64,000 nt of DNA from assembly GCF_030019085.1 (NCBI RefSeq), contig NZ_JASEFJ010000004.1:52059-116058 (forward strand), written 5' to 3'. The translations under genes were made by a program, and so were the position numbers. Under the pieces are notes generated by a model, which was not told where the DNA came from, did no database searches, and saw only the letters and a program-made list of their open reading frames with translations. The stretch is from Methanoculleus sp. GTDB taxonomy: Archaea > Halobacteriota > Methanomicrobia > Methanomicrobiales > Methanoculleaceae. Each line of letters begins with the position of its first letter. The first letter of the stretch is position 1. Positions 60,113 through 64,000 of this stretch are shown piece by piece.

Positions 60113-61873
60113 ATGTGTGCTGCCAGTTTAGGTCCACTCCATATCACGGATACCACGCTCAGGGACGCCCATCAGTCTCTCATTGCCACCCGTCTTCGAA
60201 CTGAGGATATGGTCCCGCTCGCACGTGCAATTGACGATGTGGGGTTCTTCTCGGTCGAGGCCTGGGGCGGAGCGACTTTTGATACCTGCATCAGGTTTCT
60301 GGATGATGACCCATGGGACCGCCTGCGGGCGCTGAAGGCCGAACTGAAGCGCACTCCTATCCAGATGCTCCTGCGCGGCCAGAACCTCGTGGGCTATCGG
60401 CACTATCCTGATGATGTGGTGGAGAAGTTTGTTGAGGCGGCGGCGCGAAACGGGGTCGATATATTCCGCGTCTTTGATGCATTGAACGATATCCGGAATA
60501 TGAAGAAGGCAATGGAGGGGGTCAGGAACGTCGGAGCGCACCTTCAGGGTGCGATATCATACACGACAAGCCCCGTTCATTCCGTTGAGGGGTTCATCGG
60601 TATGGCGGAGGAACTCTACTCGCTTGGCTGTGACTCGATCTGTATAAAGGATATGGCCGGCCTGATCATGCCGCACGACGCCCGCGATCTGATTACCGGG
60701 ATCAAGAGGGTGGCGGACGTTAAGGTCTGTCTCCACTCGCACTGCACGAGCGGTGTTGCGCCGATGAGTTATCAGGCGGCGATCGATGCAGGCGTGGATA
60801 TCCTGGATACAGCGATGTCGCCGTTTGCTCTTGGCACCTCCCAGCCTCCGACGGAGAGTGTCATCGCAAGCGTTGTGGGGACGCCACGCGATACCGGTAT
60901 CGATCTCTTCAAACTGCGGAAGGTCCGTAACATCTGCCGTGAGATACGGGAAAAATATGAACCGCTCTTCAACTCCATCTCCGAGCGGGTCGACTCGGAC
61001 GTGCTGATCTACCAGCTTCCTGGCGGGATGATCTCAAACCTGGTCTCGCAGCTCAAGGAGCAGGACGCGCTCGACCGCCTGGATGAGGTGCTCCGCGAGA
61101 TCCCGCGTGTGAGGGAGGATCTCGGCTATCCCCCGCTTGTGACACCAACAAGTCAGATCGTGGGCACCCAGGCGGTCTTCAACGTCCTCATGGGCGGGGA
61201 ACGCTATCAGAACGTGACCCGTGAGGTTAAGGACTATGTTCTCGGGCTCTACGGCCGTCCACCGGCCCCGATCCGCCCTGAGATCAGGAGGCGGATCATA
61301 GGTGATGAGGAACCGATAACGGTTCGCCCGGCGGATCTGCTTGAACCGATCTACGAGAAGATGAAGAAGGAGGCGATGGAACTGGGTCTGATCTCAAAGG
61401 AGGAGGATGTTCTAACCTACATCCTCTACCCGAGCATCGCTCCCTCGTTCCTCCGGGGCGAGCGTCAGCCGGAGGTCATCCCTGATAAGGCACCGCAGGT
61501 TGCGCCGATGAGGGTTGCGGAGATCCCGCACTCCATGGAGGTTGAGGTGGATGGTGAGATCTTCTCTGTCCGGATCCTGACCGTGGATGGGGGTGCGGTC
61601 GAACCACTGGCTGCGGGAAAGGAGCAGAGTCTCAGAGAGACACCACCCCGGGGTGATCTCCCCGGCGCTGTCAAGAGCAACATGCAGGGGATGGTCCTTA
61701 AGGTTATGGTCGAGCGCGGGAGCACCGTCCGGAAGGGTGATACCCTCATAGTTCTTGAGGCTATGAAGATGGAGAACCCCATCCCCTCCCCCCGCGACGG
61801 AAGAGTCACAGAGGTCTTTGTGGATGTAGGGGACGTTGTGCAGAACGGCGATGTTTTGATGGTCATTGAGTGA
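60113..61873 (+). CDS. pycB: Pyruvate carboxylase subunit B (biotin-carrying)
   Basis: 586 aa from ATG 60113. The carboxyltransferase barrel has ITDTTLRDAHQSLIATRLRT and HSHCTSGVAPMSYQAAIDAG; the C-terminal biotinyl domain carries VLEAMKMENPIPSP with the biotinylated Lys. With PycA it makes oxaloacetate from pyruvate and bicarbonate. It follows the biotin transporter by 56 bp and overlaps the pycA GTG region. Confidence 0.95.
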   Translation: MCAASLGPLHITDTTLRDAHQSLIATRLRTEDMVPLARAIDDVGFFSVEAWGGATFDTCIRFLDDDPWDRLRALKAELKRTPIQMLLRGQNLVGYRHYPDDVVEKFVEAAARNGVDIFRVFDALNDIRNMKKAMEGVRNVGAHLQGAISYTTSPVHSVEGFIGMAEELYSLGCDSICIKDMAGLIMPHDARDLITGIKRVADVKVCLHSHCTSGVAPMSYQAAIDAGVDILDTAMSPFALGTSQPPTESVIASVVGTPRDTGIDLFKLRKVRNICREIREKYEPLFNSISERVDSDVLIYQLPGGMISNLVSQLKEQDALDRLDEVLREIPRVREDLGYPPLVTPTSQIVGTQAVFNVLMGGERYQNVTREVKDYVLGLYGRPPAPIRPEIRRRIIGDEEPITVRPADLLEPIYEKMKKEAMELGLISKEEDVLTYILYPSIAPSFLRGERQPEVIPDKAPQVAPMRVAEIPHSMEVEVDGEIFSVRILTVDGGAVEPLAAGKEQSLRETPPRGDLPGAVKSNMQGMVLKVMVERGSTVRKGDTLIVLEAMKMENPIPSPRDGRVTEVFVDVGDVVQNGDVLMVIE

Positions 61874-61887
61874 GGGCTGTTTGCGCG

Positions 61888-63363
61888 ATGAAATACTTTG
61901 ACAAGATCCTGATCGCCAACCGCGGCGAGATTGCCATCCGAATTATGCGTGCCTGCAGGGAACTTGGCATCGAGACTGTTGCGATCTACTCTGAACCAGA
62001 CAGGAACGCGCTTCACGTCCGGTATGCTGATGAGGCGTTCTGTGTCGGGGAGGCGCACCCCTCGAAGAGTTACCTGAACAAGGAGCGGATCTGCAACGTT
62101 GCTAAGAAGAGCGGGGCGGAGGCGATACACCCCGGATACGGGTTCCTTGCCGAGAACGCTGGTTTTGCAAAACTGGTTGAGGAAGAGGGTCTGACGTTCA
62201 TCGGCCCGTCCTGGAAGACTATCGAGATGCTGGGTTCGAAGATCGAGTCGAAGCGGGCGATGCGGGAAGCTGGCGTCCCGGTTCTTCCGGGCACTCCCGA
62301 GGGCGTCACCAGCATTGATGAAGCCAGGAGGGTCGCGGCAGAGATCGGTTACCCGGTGATAGTGAAGGCGAGCGCGGGTGGCGGTGGTATCGGGATGCAT
62401 ATCGTCAAGAACGAGGACCAGCTCGAGGAGGCGATCGAGAAGGGGAAGCGGATCGCAGAGTCTGCGTTCGGCGACCCGACAATCTTTGTTGAGAAGTATC
62501 TCACGAAGCCGCGCCATCTCGAGATCCAGATCCTTGCTGACGGGACCGGACACACCGTTCACCTCTACGATCGTGAGTGCTCAATCCAGCGTCGACACCA
62601 GAAACTGCTTGAGGAGGCGCCATCTCCGATCATGACACCCGAACTCCGGGAACGAATGGCGGAGTCGGCGATCACCGTGGCGAAGACGGCAAACTACAAG
62701 AACGCCGGCACGGTGGAGTTCCTCTATTCGAACGGGGACTACTACTTCATGGAGGTGAACACCCGGCTGCAGGTGGAGCACACCGTGACGGAGTTTATCA
62801 CCGGGATCGATGTGGTGAAGCAGCAGATCGCGATCGCGGCAGGCTATGATCTGGCAATGGACCAGGAGGATATCAGCATCCGGGGACACGCGATCGAGTG
62901 CCGGATCAATGCGGAGGACCCGCTGAACAACTTTGCCGCTGATCCGGGAAAGATCGTTCGCTACCGGTCTCCAGGGGGCCCAGGGATCCGGGTTGACTCT
63001 GGCGTTCACATGGGCTATACCATTCCAGCACACTATGACTCGATGATCGCCAAACTCTGTGCCTGGGGTATGAACCGCGAGGAGGCGATCCAGCGGATGC
63101 GTCGGGCTATCTACGAGTATGTCATTATTGGCGTGAAGACGACGCTCCCGCTTCACTACGCGATCATGCAAAACCCTTACTTTATCGCCGGTGAGACCCA
63201 CACCCACTTCCTCCAGGAGGGGCATATAGCCGCAAGTCTGCGCCGGTACCTCCACGAGGAGGAGGCGCGTATGCAGACGCTGGCGACTTCCCTCCGCCAG
63301 GGAAAACAGGTGGCTGCGATCACGGCGGCGGTCGATGTCTATATCCGGAAAAACACGAGGTAA
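61888..63363 (+). CDS. pycA: Pyruvate carboxylase subunit A (biotin carboxylase)
   Basis: 491 aa from ATG 61888 (MKYFDKILIANRGEIAIRIMRA). ATP-grasp features: VIVKASAGGGGIGMHIV, FVEKYLTKPRHLEIQI, SIQRRHQKLLEEAP and the metal site FMEVNTRLQVEH. It carboxylates the biotin carried by PycB. Start chosen 15 bp after the pycB stop rather than GTG 61870. Oxaloacetate made here can feed Mdh (29 kb). Confidence 0.95.
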   Translation: MKYFDKILIANRGEIAIRIMRACRELGIETVAIYSEPDRNALHVRYADEAFCVGEAHPSKSYLNKERICNVAKKSGAEAIHPGYGFLAENAGFAKLVEEEGLTFIGPSWKTIEMLGSKIESKRAMREAGVPVLPGTPEGVTSIDEARRVAAEIGYPVIVKASAGGGGIGMHIVKNEDQLEEAIEKGKRIAESAFGDPTIFVEKYLTKPRHLEIQILADGTGHTVHLYDRECSIQRRHQKLLEEAPSPIMTPELRERMAESAITVAKTANYKNAGTVEFLYSNGDYYFMEVNTRLQVEHTVTEFITGIDVVKQQIAIAAGYDLAMDQEDISIRGHAIECRINAEDPLNNFAADPGKIVRYRSPGGPGIRVDSGVHMGYTIPAHYDSMIAKLCAWGMNREEAIQRMRRAIYEYVIIGVKTTLPLHYAIMQNPYFIAGETHTHFLQEGHIAASLRRYLHEEEARMQTLATSLRQGKQVAAITAAVDVYIRKNTR

Positions 63364-63436
63364 CCCTCTATCCAATTTTTCCGGTCGGGCATAAGGTTTA
63401 TTTGTCAATACAACATTGTTATACTGCACTTTGTGT

Positions 63437-63547
63437 GCTGCGGTGGCCTAGCTGGTCAGGGCGCCAGACTCATAGGGTTTTGTGGAGATACGGTGCGTCC
63501 AGACCTGGGACATCTGGAGATCGTGGGTTCGGATCCCACCCGCAGCA
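63437..63547 (+). tRNA. tRNA-Met (CAT), probable elongator, with 37-nt intron
   Basis: Acceptor GCTGCGG/CCGCAGC with discriminator A, D arm GCCT...GGGC, anticodon stem CCAGA/TCTGG, T arm GTGGG-TTCGGAT-CCCAC. The loop CTCATA-A is interrupted after position 37 by an intron at 63475-63511. The anticodon stem lacks the three G-C pairs of initiators. tRNA-Ile2 (also CAT) cannot be fully excluded from sequence alone. Confidence 0.9.
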
Positions 63548-63581
63548 TTTTAATAGGTTTTTGAACTCAGTTTTAGCCCCT

Positions 63582-64000
63582 CGAGAACCACCAGGATCTT
63601 CAGCCTTATTTTACCGTTAGATCCGCACTTCAAGGCTCAAAGATCGCTCCCCTTGCAAAGTACGCTCGCTTTTGGGCTTGATATCAGATCCTGGTAGTTT
63701 AAAACCGTGAAAAATGTGTATCATCTGCATTGTTGGTGGTGATGTAAATTGCCAGAAACACGGGGGAGACTCTGGAGAAGACCCCCTGCACGGCCTTGCC
63801 GGGTGGTGGGGGTGGTCAGCGAATACTGTTCCAGGTAACACGTCAAGAGAGGGGCGGGGAACGTTCCGTCCCCCTCCCCCTCAGCCCCTCTCCCTAGGGG
63901 CGATTCTCCGTGGATAGAGTATCCGGGAGTGCATCTCCAGCACCAGGGTGGAACCTACCTTGCACGGCCATCCGGTTTATCGCCGATCACTGCCCGCCCC
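63582..64000 (+). repeat. Dispersed intergenic repeat, copy 6 (cut by the window end)
   Basis: Begins about 35 bp after tRNA-Met. From 63704 it is nearly identical to copy 1 (11188-11460), and from its start it matches the reverse complement of copy 4. It ends at the window edge inside the GCCCGCCCC hairpin, so the full copy continues outside. Confidence 0.85.

Noticed and set aside
61465-62562. 365-aa ORF on the minus strand
   Set aside because: Antisense to pycB and pycA, both certain genes.

Overview
The window looks like chromosomal DNA of a GC-rich methanogenic euryarchaeon, most likely order Methanomicrobiales and probably Methanoculleus or a close relative. The grounds are archaeal-type genes (family B DNA polymerase, XPD helicase, RtcB with archease, Rsm22-like methyltransferase, SecD/SecF without SecA), F420H2:NADP oxidoreductase, methanogen-restricted families (DUF2111, DUF2551), two intron-containing tRNAs, and TATA boxes 25-30 bp before start codons. 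The assignment rests on gene content only. No rRNA, CRISPR array, transposase or phage gene was seen.

Layout. 0-7 kb: a decayed ADP-ribosylglycohydrolase, then an overlapping AddB/AddA-like nuclease-helicase pair. 7-21 kb: single housekeeping and accessory genes (peroxiredoxin, metal P-type ATPase, cupin lipoprotein, PKD-like exported protein, MazF-like protein, nitroreductase, class II aldolase, glycosyltransferase, DUF99, UspA, transglutaminase-like and pilin-like proteins, radical SAM, PP2C phosphatase, HEAT protein). 21-26 kb: a 41-codon membrane microprotein missing from the ORF track, tRNA-Asp, intron-containing tRNA-Tyr, and a coupled iorA-iorB-rsm22 operon. 26-36 kb: PolB with malate dehydrogenase, pyrD-pyrK, a MobA-like transferase, ketopantoate reductase, MGMT, XPD, CorA. 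36.8-44.8 kb: a six-gene acetyl-CoA synthase/corrinoid protein cluster. 44.9-52.3 kb: purB, a Gate-domain protein, a solute-binding lipoprotein, fno-trx and secD-secF. 53-63.4 kb: archease-rtcB followed by birA, a biotin ECF transporter and both pyruvate carboxylase subunits, then intron-containing tRNA-Met.

Main points. (1) The acetyl-CoA synthase is full-length bacterial type (678 aa; six A-cluster cysteines spaced as in Moorella AcsB). It is encoded with AcsD, AcsC, an AcsV-like activator, a small MetE-like protein and a CooC-like ATPase, but no CO dehydrogenase subunit lies in the window. The MetE-like gene suggests methyl transfer from the corrinoid protein into methionine synthesis. (2) birA, two tandem BirA-type operators (one covering the bioY start codon), the biotin ECF transporter and biotin-dependent pyruvate carboxylase form one contiguous biotin locus. 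(3) At least six related, apparently non-coding GC-rich repeats of up to about 700 bp sit between genes, at about 11.2, 16.9, 25.5, 48.2-48.9, 52.6 and 63.6 kb. (4) archease and rtcB, which join tRNA exons, lie in the same window as two tRNA genes with introns at the canonical 37/38 position.
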